From Plectrocnemia conspersa (Eukaryota; Arthropoda; Insecta; Trichoptera; Polycentropodidae), in contig VTFK01000111.1 of assembly GCA_009617715.1 (NCBI GenBank), forward strand, positions 248,001 to 312,000: DNA of 64,000 bases, given 5' to 3'. Made by a program: the position numbers and the translations under genes. This document shows positions 35,297-47,562 of the stretch, piece after piece (position 1 is the stretch's first letter; every line of letters begins with the position of its first letter). The notes under the pieces are model-generated. The model did not search any database, had not been told where the DNA came from, and was given only the letters and a program-made list of their open reading frames with translations.

Positions 35297-35845
35297 AAGT
35301 ACGTAGTAATATTCAAGTGCAGACTAACTATAGAGCAATATACGAGATGCGACGATTGTCTTTACTTCTTTTTCCGCTTATTTTCCCCTGAGAGATGACT
35401 TGGCTTAGATTTTTCTAAAAATATAATTAATTTTAGAAAATTTATAAAGCAGCGTCTTAGCACCTATCAATTAAGAAATATGTTTCTACTGGTGAAAATA
35501 TAAATATTATACTTTACTAGTAACAATATAATTTCACAGAAAAATACACATTCACTGTAACATGCATATATCGCATGTGATTAAATAATAATAAAATAAA
35601 TGAAATCATATAATTTTACTTCACCTGCCAGATATATTTTTACTAGTAAAAATATATATCTACCCGTAAAAATATATTCCGATATGATTTCACTGAAATT
35701 ACATATTTAAAAAATAGTTTTTGAATAGATTTTTGACTGTTTTTTTTTAGATTTTCATTGAGGATCAAAGAATCTGGTTTAGAACTAGGGATTTTAAAAA
35801 TCAAGGGGGGGAGCAAATACCAACACTTGCCTCCCCCCCGCTTCT
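35297..35845. repeat. Modular foldback element, right half after the LINE
   Basis: Resumes with TTCAAGTGCAGACTAACTATAG (about 35313), then CCTGAGAGATGACTTGGC, short palindrome units (CTACTGGTGAAAATATA, TTTACTAGTAA, TTTTTACTAGTAAAAA), ATTTCACTGAAATTACATATTT, the linker TTTAGAACTAGGG and a G-run followed by a C-run at 35803-35840. This is the same order as 60890-61430. Confidence 0.7.
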
Positions 35846-38800
35846 AAATGATGTCCTTGTTGTACATAATTAAGGATCGTTTTAAGTGTAGTCCTCAATC
35901 CTTTGATCTAAGCACTAGATTTAGAGCAGAACCAGAGAATGTTTTTGTATATGTACAGATCTTATCAGATAATTTGGCCTATGTAAAGCCTCTGGAATCG
36001 GTATGTACCTTCTAAGTCTGAAAATTCGGGACTGACAACTTTTTGTTAAAATACGGTACAACGATTTTAGTGCAAATTGCTTTAGACGTTAATGAACAGT
36101 AAATGTTTCTTTTTGTTAAATACAAAATACTTAAATTAATGATTATGATTGATCCTGATATTTAAAATCTAGAAATTTATAAATTTAAAAAATCAAAAAT
36201 ACATTAATTATGAAAAAGGGTCTATTTATAAATATTTTTTTCATCCTAATATTTAAACTATTTTAAGTATTTATTTAATTTAAATATGGAATTTTAACAA
36301 CAAATAATGATATCTTTATTAGGCTAACATTATACTTATCTTTGAAATTTAAATAACATAAAACGTATCTAAAATTGTATCCATAAATTAACATATGCAT
36401 CATTAAAAAAGATATTGCACTTGATCGAAGGCCTTTTCAAAATCAAACTCAAAATTTTATAAAACTTCTTTACCATTATAAGATATTCATTAAAACAATT
36501 GGAAGCAAAATGTAATGCTTAAATTTGTTTTCGTATCATGGCCTAATCTAATTTAATTAAACACCTAACAAAACCTTGACCCAATTGATGATAATTTATA
36601 AATTACGGTAAATAATTAAAATAAATATTAGAATGTGACGTTTTTATATAAAATATCCTTATCGCTATTTTTTATTTATTTAATAAATAACCCCAATATC
36701 GAATTCACCTACCATTATAAAATTTCACGTCAAAACATATTTATTATGTAAGTATTTTTTGCTTAATTAATTTTGACCTATGATTTGTATCTAACACTAT
36801 ACAAAGAATGTTTATTTTAAAAAATGTCAACTGTTTTAGAAGATAAGATTTTAGATGTGCCTACCAAAATAAAAACATCTCATAATAAAATTATAAAATG
36901 TACGAAACACGAGACTCGACATTGATTCTTGTTTTATCATTATTTTTAACTTATTTTTTAAAATGTCATATTTGATAGCAATAAATAGTTACACTAATAA
37001 ACACATTATGGGGGCAATTTAGTGCGAATTTATGAGCGCGTAATGTGAAATTAATTTTATGATGCAATAAAATAAAATTGTAATTAGCTTCTGATTCTCA
37101 TTATATGTAAGGTTTTATGTATTACATTTAAAATGATCCATTAATTCTGTTAATATGTAACGTAAACATGAAAAACTTGAATATATCAGAAGGCAATTCT
37201 TCAGAAAGAGAACACAAATATAATAACTGTGTTTGATGTACTTTAGAATTTTTAAAATCGATTGCAATTGATTTAATACACTTTAAGCAGGGTCCTAAAG
37301 TGTAACCATGTAACGATATAATTATATATGGCAATGGGTTGATACACATACTTCATACTGATTAATGTAGTGATTAAAATAAACTTTATCATTTAAATAT
37401 ATAATAAACAGGCAATACTCTAAGCAGGATCTTGTTAGTTGCTAATTTAAGATGTTTTGAACAAATCTTTTGGGTCAACGAGTTGAGAAACGATGTCAAA
37501 AGTGTGCTGATAAGCGAAGGTGAGAGTAAAGACGATTCGAAGCTTCAGCCTTGATCTTTGTAGTTCACACGAGTTTTGTATTTATACCGATTTACGGATA
37601 TGGATAAGACAAGATTATTCTTCTCGTGTTTGTCGGTTTAAGAAAATATCTTCTTATAATGAGAACTTTTTAAAGGTTCATTGCATCATTTGCGATTTTG
37701 CCATGTTTGGTAAACATTGAAGATAAAAATATATTTAAAAATATTTTTGTTTTGAATTTTTTTATTATTTATATACAATTAAATCTATTTTTTTCAATTG
37801 TGTAATAAAATAAAAATGCTTTACAATATTTTTCGCTGATTTTTTTAACAATAATTTTGTAATTGAAAACGACGACCGTGTAACCGTTGCATTGACGTCA
37901 CAATCACAGTGTCAATAAACTCGGTCATCGTGTGAAAGTCAAAGTGTATTGTCATCTACTTTTTTCCTTTTATTTCCAAGTGTATTGTCACAGAAAAATA
38001 AAACAATTAAAATTTTCTCAAGCTGCAATAGCGACGTAAAATATCCTGCATTATTTTTACCCTATAATATATGGAAAATAATCATACTATTAAATTTCCA
38101 TTAAAATCAGATATCTTTGATTCATAAAAAAATTCAAGAACCCAAATATTCTTAATTTATTTTAAAATATATATATTGATAGATAAAATTTCTTTCTACG
38201 CGGCTTATGATTTTAAAGAATTGCTCTTTTTAGTAACGAAAAGACAATATGTGCATACAATTGGATATATTATAATATCATGGTTTTTAGTTATTTGCGG
38301 AAGAGCGCGGTCGTACGTGTTGTTCCAGAAGTGTTGTCAGACGAAATAATCAAATGAGTTGCAACACTAAAAAACGTCACGTTCGTTGTTGCTGCAATTG
38401 TGGCTTATACAATTCAGCCTGTAGCGGTCTTAAAGGTGTCTTGATGTGCTTGAGAGGAGGTACATCTTATTTATTTATTTATTTATTTAGCTGTTTATAC
38501 ACTAAGCAAATAAATTCAGAACATATATGTATATGAAACCTAATATAAAAATTTATTTATTAATCCACAATTAATGCACGAAGAAGTTGCTTTATTGCAA
38601 TTTTTCTTTTGCCGATTGTCGTAGGATTATACAAACTCACACCACCATACAATATTCCCCTGGCCGCACTCGTTTTCTAGTACCTATCTATCATTAAATG
38701 TTCTCTATTTATGCTATTAAATATATGGACATCTTTATTTATTATTTAATACATATCAAAATATTCTGGTAAACTAATATTTTACAATTTATATATAAAT

Positions 38801-39819
38801 ACTTATAAATAAAATATTCATCTTTAATATTTCTTAAATATTCAACCATTTCAATCTCGTAATTTTTGCAACATCATTTTATCTTATCTATTAAGCATAT
38901 ATAATATTTGCACAATAATTGAATTTGGGCAATATAATACTATCGTAGATTATTTTTTTGTATTTATACTTAACATATTTCTCACCTTAGATAATATTAT
39001 ATCTATTTTTCTGTTCCTGAAAATCTTACTCTTAAATATTTTATAATATCACCAATTTATATAATATAAATATTTTTATACAGTACTACCTCTATTTACG
39101 AGTGACTTGAGTAACGAGTAATTAGCATTTTTTTATAAATTCGACTCGACATACGAGCAATGTCTCGAAATACGAGTAAAAAAATGTATTGCGTAACTTA
39201 AAAATAAATTTGATAATTTATTATAGTATCTAATGTGCTTTGCAGTTCCTAGACCATAGTCTTTTACCTGCTTAACTATTTTTGGTGTATGTTTGTATTG
39301 ACAAAAATCACCTTTGAGTGTATTTTTTCTCTTCCTTCTTTTACAATTTTTTAAAAATTATTTATACATACATATACATACACACAAATATGTACATATA
39401 CATAGTAACCAGAATTTATTTTAGTATGTTTTTTATTATTTTTACGGGATATATTGTAAAATTAAAAAAAAATATTCATTCAATGCACCAGAAAATCCTT
39501 GCGTGCTATTTTTGGGAAACCTTTGTTTTCTAGTCGTAACGAGGGCTTTGTGTGGTCTCATCCCTATACTTATTAATAAATGATCATTTTTGGTCACAGT
39601 CATTAATGCGAGTTTTAAGAATGAGATCATGTACATTTTTTTATTACGTAACTGTGTTCAGTTAGTATATTCATTTTTAAAATAAAAAAATGGGGGACTC
39701 CAGCAGATAAGGATCTGGAAGTTGACAAATAATTTTCAATTTTAATTTGAAAGACTCGAGAAAAAACGAGTTAATTAATTTAACTAAAGCTACTGGATTT
39801 TTTTATATAGTTAGTTTAT
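35846..39819. other. Long A+T-rich stretch, nothing firmly assigned
   Basis: No gene is recognised. Positions 37440-37720 are slightly more balanced. A Cys-rich 36-codon segment (MSCNTKKRHVRCCCNCGLY..., 38354-38460) is followed by GTACAT, a weak donor, and could be a tiny exon; a (TTTA)n microsatellite follows at 38467-38488. Simple AT and CA-type repeats occur at 39365-39405. Confidence 0.35.
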
Positions 39820-40060
39820 ATGTAACACCTAAATGCTAAACGCGATCGAAAGCTTTATCAATATTCAAAAACACTGCTCATGTAGTCATTTTTCTGGCAA
39901 AGACGTTTTAAATATATCTCACAACCAAATTGCTCATCACGCAAGATATTATTATTATTATTATTAACATATTCTAAAACTAAATTATGAATTATCTTTT
40001 GCTCGCGAAAGGCAGCAACTTTATATGGTCCGTACCCAGTTTTCGAATAACTTATCATTG
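39820..40060 (-). pseudogene. Jockey-like LINE reverse transcriptase N-terminal palm fossil
   Basis: Minus 40058-39858 reads ...FREQKIIHNLVLEY and ILRDEQFG, the conserved 'DEQFGF' region. After a frameshift it reads VFLNIDKAFDRV, motif A with the catalytic Asp, followed by a stop in place of W. An (AAT)n expansion lies at 39947-39967. It may belong to the same family as 34500-35296. Confidence 0.65.
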
Positions 40061-40354
40061 TTATAAGTAGTAAGTATTTTCGAATAAATTGTCATAGATT
40101 AATGACAATCAAATTCATTTCAGATTTGACATACGAGTAATTTGAATCACGAGCGAATTTAACTCGTAAATAAAGGCATTATATTACATAGCTTCTTAAT
40201 TAATAAACATACATTTACTTCAAGTACAATATTTATAAACCATATTTATATTATACTTAATTCGTTATTTAAGTTATCACAACTTCTTTAACATATGCAG
40301 TAAATTAAAGTGTCGTCTGCAAACAGATGTATTTTATATTTTTGTATATATAAA

Positions 40355-40920
40355 TCTTGGGACCGCTCCGAGCGGCACAAGCTCTAGCTACGCCACCGCT
40401 TAAATTAATCAGTGATGCTGGAGACCATCAATATTTTTGTGTCGGGTTTTACACACCTCTCGAAGACCAGGGAGGTGGTGTTGTGACAAGGATGATACGC
40501 AATGCAGGCCAACCAACGAGAGCACGTTTCCCCGTGCGCTCGGGAGAAATACTATTGAAACTCCAATAAAATATATAGTACTACAAGGGTGGGTCTCGCT
40601 CATCCGGCCGTCACAAGCTGGGTGTCCGCCCATAAGGGTTGGCTTCGTAAGGCCTTAGTACTGGTAGCGGCAGTGGTGCACGCAATGGAAAGAGTAGTTA
40701 AACTTCTGTTAAGGAATCTTATAATTTATGAAACCACTGAATGAACTTTTCAAAGACAAATATGTTTTCAGCCAAAGCTACGAGGAGCTGGAATAATTTA
40801 TTTTAAATAGTACACGTCTCTTTTAAGTGTGTATGAAATGTTTGAATATTTTTATTAAGATCATTATGGCGCATTGGAACACCCTGTTAATGGTTTTTAA
40901 TAAATAAATATTTATATATT
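40355..40920 (+). mobile_element. Composite relic ending in a Jockey-like LINE 3' end
   Basis: 40357-40400 (GGGACCGCTCCGAGCGGCAC..CTAGCTACGCCA) resembles the end of repeat B. 40430-40680 is G+C-richer and unassigned. 40780-40800 repeats AGCTACGAGGAGCTGG (the SYEEL codons), followed by TCATTATGGCGCATTGGAACACCCTGTTAATGG and (TAAA)n at 40863-40910, the plus-oriented LINE tail. Confidence 0.5.
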
Positions 40921-41664
40921 TATTTACTTTATCGTTCAACAGTATTCTAACTATAGATATTATTAATTACGCCTATAACAGTCGTCATTTCTGGATTATA
41001 CCAGATTTATTTAATATTATTTACTGAGTTATTTTTGTATTATAAAATCATTTCGTATTAAATTAAAATTAATAAACACGTGTCGATTTAACTATGAGCG
41101 ATCTATACTTTAAAGTAAAACAAATATTTTATTTTTTTAAATATTGCAATGAACTTTGAACCCACTTTATCGTGCGAACGTATACATATGAAATAAAAAT
41201 CGGAACTCGCATTGAGAAGCGCTGCTATCTCTCCATCTCAATTATCTACAATGCTTTTGTTTTGATATAGCAAGCGGAGCGAGAAAAATAAAACGGCGTC
41301 TCGTCTGGTGGACTCTGGATTTTGAACGAAGATCTCGCAACATTTGCGAGAGCAGCTCTTCCATTGACGCGCACGCAGTTCACCTCCGTCTTTATCTACC
41401 CGATCGATCACGACCCTCTGACCTCCTCCATTGTTTTCAGATTTTATTACTTTATTTTCGGGGATTATCTCGAGAAAATATTTATTAAAAAAAAACAGCG
41501 ATAGCCTTTCGGAGGTCAATCTCTATATATATGTATCGAAAATTTGTATAGTCGATATGCTAAGGTCTTCTAACAAAAATTACAGTTACGCAACACGCGA
41601 TTTTGGCGATGTCTCTGGCTTATGTCTCGTTTAATTAAACCACCTTTTCCTTATCATTTTCACT
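40921..41664. other. Intergenic sequence, nothing assigned
   Basis: A G+C-richer patch at 41230-41460 has frames on both strands with no recognisable product; a minus frame from 41519 runs 93 codons. It lies just beyond the probable 3' end of the ATP-grasp gene. Confidence 0.35.
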
Positions 41665-41670
41665 TTTATT
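41665..41670 (-). terminator. Candidate polyadenylation signal of the ATP-grasp gene
   Basis: AATAAA on minus, about 165 bases beyond the stop codon at 41834. A second TTTATT-like site lies at about 41752 (plus strand reading ATAAATAAAG is not in the right sense), so this is the best candidate seen. Confidence 0.4.
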
Positions 41671-41833
41671 ATATCATAATAATACGCATAGTCTTAAAAA
41701 TACGTTTGTACTGTACAATCTTATGACTAGTTACATTAATAAGTAGTTATAAATAAAGATTCGGTGAGGTTTTAAATGCTGGCAGAGCTGCTCAAAGTCT
41801 GGACTCTCTCTCCTTGATGGTCTACGGTCAAGA

Positions 41834-43597
41834 TCAAGAGCAAGCGGTCACCATCTTGGCCGTCGGAGAGCATTTTTGAATGTAGTCAGTGTTGGAACAT
41901 CCGGAACTGCCGCTCAATCTCCTCTCTCTAGTCTGAATGTACTCTAACAGACTGGAAAAAGGAAGCTGCATCTGATAGTAGACGCAGTAAGGCAAAGGAT
42001 CCCAATACGCGAAGAGAGCCTCTCTTTTATCCAGCACGTTACCGATGATCTTAGACACTACTTCTATTCCGGGATGCTGCAAAATAGCCTCCTTCATCCA
42101 CATGTTTTCAGATTTTTTATAATGAGGGCAAGGCCTCCACAGTAATTTTGAATGAGCACTAGTGTAGCATATGTAAGGCAGAGACACTCCAATCTTAGCG
42201 CCCAGAGGTAAGATCAAACCGGTCACTTCGTCTCTTACGAATCTGAAAGTCACGTGTCCCGTGACCGGAGTCTGCACGCAGAGCTCTGCGAAGAACTGCT
42301 TCAGCCAAATGTCTATCTCTTTATTGTGCTCGTGAGTCAGCCCTCTGTTCTTGGGGTCGATCTTACAGGTCACGTTAGCCAACACTTTGGATTCTTTGAC
42401 CGTCGTGCACGTTAAAAAATGATCGCCTCTCATGTCTTGCACTACTACCCACGGCTTAGTGTCGCTGATCTCTCTGGTCAGATGAAACTTGTTCTTATCC
42501 GACGGCATGATGAACTTGATCCTCTCCTTTATGCCCATGAGACCGGCGCTCGCCATGAAGTGCTTCTTTCCTTTAGGCATCTCTACATCGTACCAAGCGT
42601 CGATTTCTTCTTTCGAAGTGACCGTAGTGTACAGAGGAGTAGGTTTGGTCATAGCCTGGCATCGATGCATCACTTCAGCAATATCATCCAAGAGCGTGAC
42701 TTCCTTCAGATTAGGCACGAAACACGAACATCCCATCATCTCTAGATGAGGTTTAGCTATTGCGTCGAAGTACGCCGAAGAAGTGGCGCACACTGGTATA
42801 TAATAATTGACCTTCTCCAGCTTGACTATCTCGCATAGAGATTTAACATATTTATGAGGATTGTCAGGATTCGGTTTCGCTATGGTGTAGTATTTGTCCA
42901 CCGACGATGAGAATTTCGACAGATTGAAGCATCCTTGAAGCTCTACGACGACTACGCGAGCACCGGAGCTGTAGAAGTTTCTCGCTAGATGCAAGGCTTG
43001 GATCGTAGATCCGCCGCTGATCAAGACTGTGCGCTGCTTCTTGCGTTTTTCGCCAATGGGCAAGGTGATGAGCTCGATGATCCACTTTAAAACGTTCAAG
43101 GGGATTTGGATGAACTTCCAGAAGATCCAGAGCCAAGCCGCAATCCAGAGCGTGGGCACTACGACTAGCATCTGTCCCCAGGCCGGTTGGAATATGGCGT
43201 TGATCGTCGAGCGCATCGCGTTGAGCAGCAAGAAGGGGAACCAGGTGAAGAGTTTGTACAGAGTAGATCTGCTCTTCTCGCGTTCTATGGATTCTAACTC
43301 TTCTTCCGGTATGAGCGAGAAAGTGCTGGATAGACTCCTGCGCAGCGTGGACATCGGAGGCGAAGATCTCGGCGATAGGTTCATAGGAGACGAAGGCGAT
43401 TGGGGAGTGGAGCCGTGAGAGACGCTGCAGCATCTGCTCCTGGCGTCCATCTTAAAGTCCATGTTACCGCATAGGTCCGTGTTGGAGCGGATGAACTGGG
43501 AGAAGTTGTCTGTGGCTGAAGCCGGCATGTTGATTGTGCTTTTCGCAATGTCAAACTCGCACTGGCAATTGTGGCCGATCGGACATGTTACGTCCAC
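41834..43597 (-). CDS. Membrane-anchored ATP-grasp-fold protein
   Basis: A 587-codon block with no intron and strong coding composition. Residues 57-92 are Ser/Pro-rich (SPSSPMNLSPRSSPP). Two hydrophobic segments lie at about 113-128 and 141-162 (LVVVPTLWIAAWLWIFW), so it is probably held in a membrane. A Rossmann-like pre-ATP-grasp part starts at 189 (TVLISGGSTIQALHLARNF, then VVVVEL). An ATP-grasp body follows, as in carbamoyl-phosphate-synthase-type ligases (HFMASAGLMGIKERIKF; VTGHVTFRFV). The substrate is unknown and I do not know a gene name. The codon at 43597 is GTG, not ATG. It is preceded by TATCTCAG, so coding may enter from an upstream exon (with A|TG completing an ATG). Otherwise translation starts at Met 24 (43528). 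The frame is open to a stop at 43640-43642. Confidence 0.8.
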   Translation of the reverse strand: MDVTCPIGHNCQCEFDIAKSTINMPASATDNFSQFIRSNTDLCGNMDFKMDARSRCCSVSHGSTPQSPSSPMNLSPRSSPPMSTLRRSLSSTFSLIPEEELESIEREKSRSTLYKLFTWFPFLLLNAMRSTINAIFQPAWGQMLVVVPTLWIAAWLWIFWKFIQIPLNVLKWIIELITLPIGEKRKKQRTVLISGGSTIQALHLARNFYSSGARVVVVELQGCFNLSKFSSSVDKYYTIAKPNPDNPHKYVKSLCEIVKLEKVNYYIPVCATSSAYFDAIAKPHLEMMGCSCFVPNLKEVTLLDDIAEVMHRCQAMTKPTPLYTTVTSKEEIDAWYDVEMPKGKKHFMASAGLMGIKERIKFIMPSDKNKFHLTREISDTKPWVVVQDMRGDHFLTCTTVKESKVLANVTCKIDPKNRGLTHEHNKEIDIWLKQFFAELCVQTPVTGHVTFRFVRDEVTGLILPLGAKIGVSLPYICYTSAHSKLLWRPCPHYKKSENMWMKEAILQHPGIEVVSKIIGNVLDKREALFAYWDPLPYCVYYQMQLPFSSLLEYIQTRERRLSGSSGCSNTDYIQKCSPTAKMVTACS

Positions 43598-43642
43598 TGA
43601 GATATCTTGCGAATGAGAGGTCGCCGCCGCGACCGCCGCTTA

Positions 43643-46160
43643 TGTACCGACTATCGTCGGGTGTACTATGACCCCGGCCTAATCTCGACCGGCGTGGGCT
43701 TAGAATATATTTTTTTATAGTAAGTAAAATGCAGAAATGGCTTCAGTCGTAATATTAATGATGTAAAATAAATATGCAATAAAATATATTTGATAAAAAG
43801 TCTGAAATCAACTATATTTGTTATTGATTCACCGGTGATATTTATCAAACCATATAGTATTGTAAAAAAGGTAATCAATTATCTTTGATGAAAATACTTT
43901 TATTTCATTATTGTCATCAATGAGCTAGCTAATTTTGAGTAAATGGCCAAAATAGGTGAAATTTTATAATGAAGTTTAGTCACTAAATTTCAACTCAATA
44001 TTTTTTTAACTGTGTATCACATGTATTATTAAATATTTTTTTAGCGTAATGATAATACATTTTATAATAATTGGAATAGATTAAAGTATGAGGAAAAAGT
44101 TTTTTTGCTAATTTGATTTATTAATATATTTATTATACAATAAATTGTCATTTTTTTAATACGTTTATTTCACTAATATAAATAATTCTATAGACATACT
44201 AATTATTTATATAATATACAGGTTACTGGCTTATAACCATTTTCATGTTTACATGTTAGTTCTTAGCTACATTTAATAAAAAATAAGAACATAAAACAAT
44301 TTAAGCAAAAATATAGCAATAAATTAAGTGATAAGTTGAGTACATTTCATTAGACAACTGGAATTATTGATATGTCTTTAGCATCTAAAGCAATATGTGT
44401 TTTGTCATTTTGTGCTTATATTTAATTTAAGGTTGTTTTTATCGTAGTTACCGAAACACGAGATTAGTGGGTTAGTGCGGTTTCGCAAGATATTTTTATA
44501 ATGTTTTCTGTTATAAAAATGACAGTGTTCCTTAATTGTTTTATTTTAAATTAGTATAAAAAGGTGTACTATATATTATTTTTACAGCTTTGTTTTGAAT
44601 GACTTATAATTTATAAAAAATATTACTTAACGCTTGTTTTCCATTTTTTGTCATTGCCCTAGTCATTTAAGAGAGGTGGCGCCAAAGTTTGTCTATGCTT
44701 TGTAAAAATATTTGCTTCCGTTTTTATTCGGTAGATTTTAATTTTCTACCTCTCAAAATATTTACTTAGAGTCCAAAAGATTTTTGTTATTTAGCGATTG
44801 GTTTAAGACCGTAAGAACTAAACGCGTATTTATTTATTATTGAGTTATCGTTCGTATCGAGATAAAGAGGAACGGCCTAAGAAAACTTCCTTGAGTAGCT
44901 CCAGCTGAAATTTTACGCGGGATTATTTAGTGAAACAACATAGCTTCTAATTTTTAGGTTCATGCCTAAAAATGAGGTAAATCCTATTAATCCGTATCTT
45001 TTTCTTTTGTAGCATTCGTAACCGAAATAACTGTATCTTTCATTTTTTTAATTGAGTCCAAATGAGTCGCCCCTTATCTCGCATTACTTAAAATTTTAGT
45101 TTTGCCGTAGCACATACCAATAATTTAAAAATCACACAAAAATTTATCTGATTATGGCCAAAATTTTGGCTATAGTAAAATTTGACAGTTGATCATGACA
45201 TAAAAAAAAGATATATGTATGTAGGTATATATTTATGAAAATCTAGTTGAAAAAAGCAAAAAATCATGATTAAAAGTTTCTCCCAAGCTAATATGACAAA
45301 TAATAATTACATACATAGATTTTCTTCAAAATATCTACATACATATGTATATTATCATTGTGTATTTAATTTGTTGATAGTTGTATTGAAAATATTACGT
45401 AGGGGTTAAAGTTTTTTGAAAGCAATCTGAATTTATGAATATTAATATATACATAATAGAATACTGCGTAAAGTAATAATTGCTTAAATTTAAATGTGGG
45501 TTCTAAAATTGGAGCTTAAAATGGTCGTCCAAAGAAAATTTTGATAGAAATTCAGATTGTGTAATTATTGTTCATAATTTTATATGTTTTTAATACATAT
45601 TCTAACAGTTTATGCAAAATATCCTATAAACTTATTCCAATCTAATCATTTATTAATTTTGAAGTCAAACTGGTATTGTTTTTAAAAATTATTATGGCCT
45701 AAATATTGACCATAAACAAATGGAGAGATTTATGGGACTTTTTTATGTTAATTTAAATTATTTATTTTAAATATGTATATTTATTCTTAAATTGTATTTA
45801 TTACTTTATTGTGTGAGGAATACAAAGTAACGTAAGAGTCTGAATGTCTTATAAAGTAAAAAGTCAAATTGAAAATAGTTAAAACGTTTAATCACAACAT
45901 ACTGTCTACATTTATCCAATACATAACACATATTTTTAGACATAACATCTTCGTAACAATTCAATACAATATGTCAGTGATGTAATATATTATTCCTTGT
46001 AAGAAAAATGCTTCGGAGCAATATAAAACAATAACAAAAACAATAATAACAAATAATATATAATACAACAAATGAAATGTTTTCTTCTGTACAACGCCTA
46101 CAATGTTAATTTAACATTTGCTACAAAAATATGTACAAATTAAATCTTACTGTCTTACTG
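43643..46160. other. Intergenic sequence, nothing assigned
   Basis: A+T-rich. 43598-43680 is G+C-rich (upstream leader or promoter of the ATP-grasp gene). 45065-45110 (ATGAGTCGCCCCTTATCTCGCATTAC) recurs at 63712-63745, a short dispersed repeat. No gene is recognised. AATAAAA on minus at about 46163 could be the poly(A) signal of the FAM185A-like gene. Confidence 0.4.
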
Positions 46161-46444
46161 TTTTATTTTAAAACGTAGCTTATGTTCGACTACGATCTAT
46201 GAGAAAAAAAAATAATAAATATACATTTTAACCGAATCGAATCTTATGTACAATACTAGTAGAGTAATATTGGCTTTGTAAAAATTACAAACATTGAATT
46301 TATTGTCAACGAACACTATGCCTTATAAATTAGATATCTCCCGCGAGAGACACATTGACGATACTTATCGAATAAGCAAAAAAAGTGTTATTAAGAAGCG
46401 ACCTACAGTTGCTACGAGAAAACCGCAAAAAATCAAAAACCCGT

Positions 46445-47562
46445 TTAAGACTTGTCTAATTCTATTCCTTTTCTAATCAACATCTCCTTCCAAGACGACA
46501 GTTTCAGTTCGATGTTTCCGTTCCGACACTCCACGTACAATTCGTGTTCGTCCGGGCGTTCGGTTTCGTCTTCGAATCGAAACTTCTGATGTTGCGGATC
46601 TTCGATTATCTTACCCAGCTTTAAAATCTCCTCGTCTATTGTCAATTTCTTAGCTATCAATTCGATCAGAGTCATATCGTCTTTCACGTTGGATAGATTG
46701 ACTTCCACCAGGCCGGATTCGTGGACGAATATGCTGTTTTTGTCCGCCAATTTAGACGCTTGTATGTAAACGTTTCCTCGCTTCAGAATAGCTTTGATAG
46801 TTCCGTCGAAGCCGGTGACGCTTAAATCGCCCCTTTCTAATATTTCTATAACGCAATTCCTATGAAGGTTGCCTAATTTGAGACTTCCGACTACGGTAGT
46901 GAAGTGCGATTCGTCCGAGTAGCACGAATCTGTAGATATATCGCCTCCGTTGGTCGAAACCTTCAAGTTCGACGATCTGATATGTTGAAATGCGACGTCT
47001 CCGTGCGAATCCGTCCGAATGTCGACTTTCTCGGCAAAGATGGTTCCTTCGCATACGACGGGGCCTTCGTTGCTGACGACTTTGATACTTTTTCCTTTCA
47101 TGTCTTTGAGTTTCACCATTCCGGATGTGGTTTTCAAGTTACACTCTTCGGAGTGCATCTTGTCGATCAAAATGCTAGAATTGCCGCTAGCCTGAATGTC
47201 AAAACTGGCGTTAACGGAGCTTGAATGATACACACGGCGTCCGAGTCGGGCTGGGCGTTGTTGCCGACCACGTCCACTCTCTTGGCCGTCTGTTTGATGG
47301 TGAAAGCTGATGACGTTTCTTTGACGTGACTGTACAGATTGAGAATCAAGCGGTCGCCTTCGGGGTGCTTTTCGTAGTCTATCGGCTCGATCTTGACGTT
47401 CATCGGCGTCTCTAGGTATATCTTGGAAGACGGATCGACGGTCTTGTCGAAAGTTTTGATTATCTGCATGTTTTGGAGGTTGAAGGGGTCGGAAAAATTG
47501 TGACTTAACCTCACAAAACGGAGGACCTTTTTGACGGCGAATCGGCTCCTTCCGATTAACAT
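46445..47562 (-). pseudogene. FAM185A-like: FAM185A-like gene with a one-base frameshift
   Basis: Two overlapping minus frames form one protein of about 372 residues, close to the size of vertebrate FAM185A. The first frame (47562 to about 47218) starts MLIGRSRFAVKKVLRF, a basic, mitochondrial-presequence-like N-terminus, and reaches CIIQAP. The second (from about 47215 to 46445) goes on VNASFDIQASG and then shows the repeating strands of a DUF4097-type beta-solenoid (MVKLKDMKGKSIKVVSNEG; GSLKLGNLHRNC; LSVTGFDGTI; GNIELKLSSW). The frames join at CAA GCT CC|GTT AAC, where one base is missing around 47215-47217. This is an assembly error or a recent loss; the rest is intact, so the gene is probably functional in most individuals. 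No introns. The function of the family is poorly known. Confidence 0.75.

Noticed and set aside
42864..43433. 189-codon minus frame overlapping the ATP-grasp gene
   Set aside because: It is an alternative frame of a well-supported coding region; the product is His/Arg-rich without domains.
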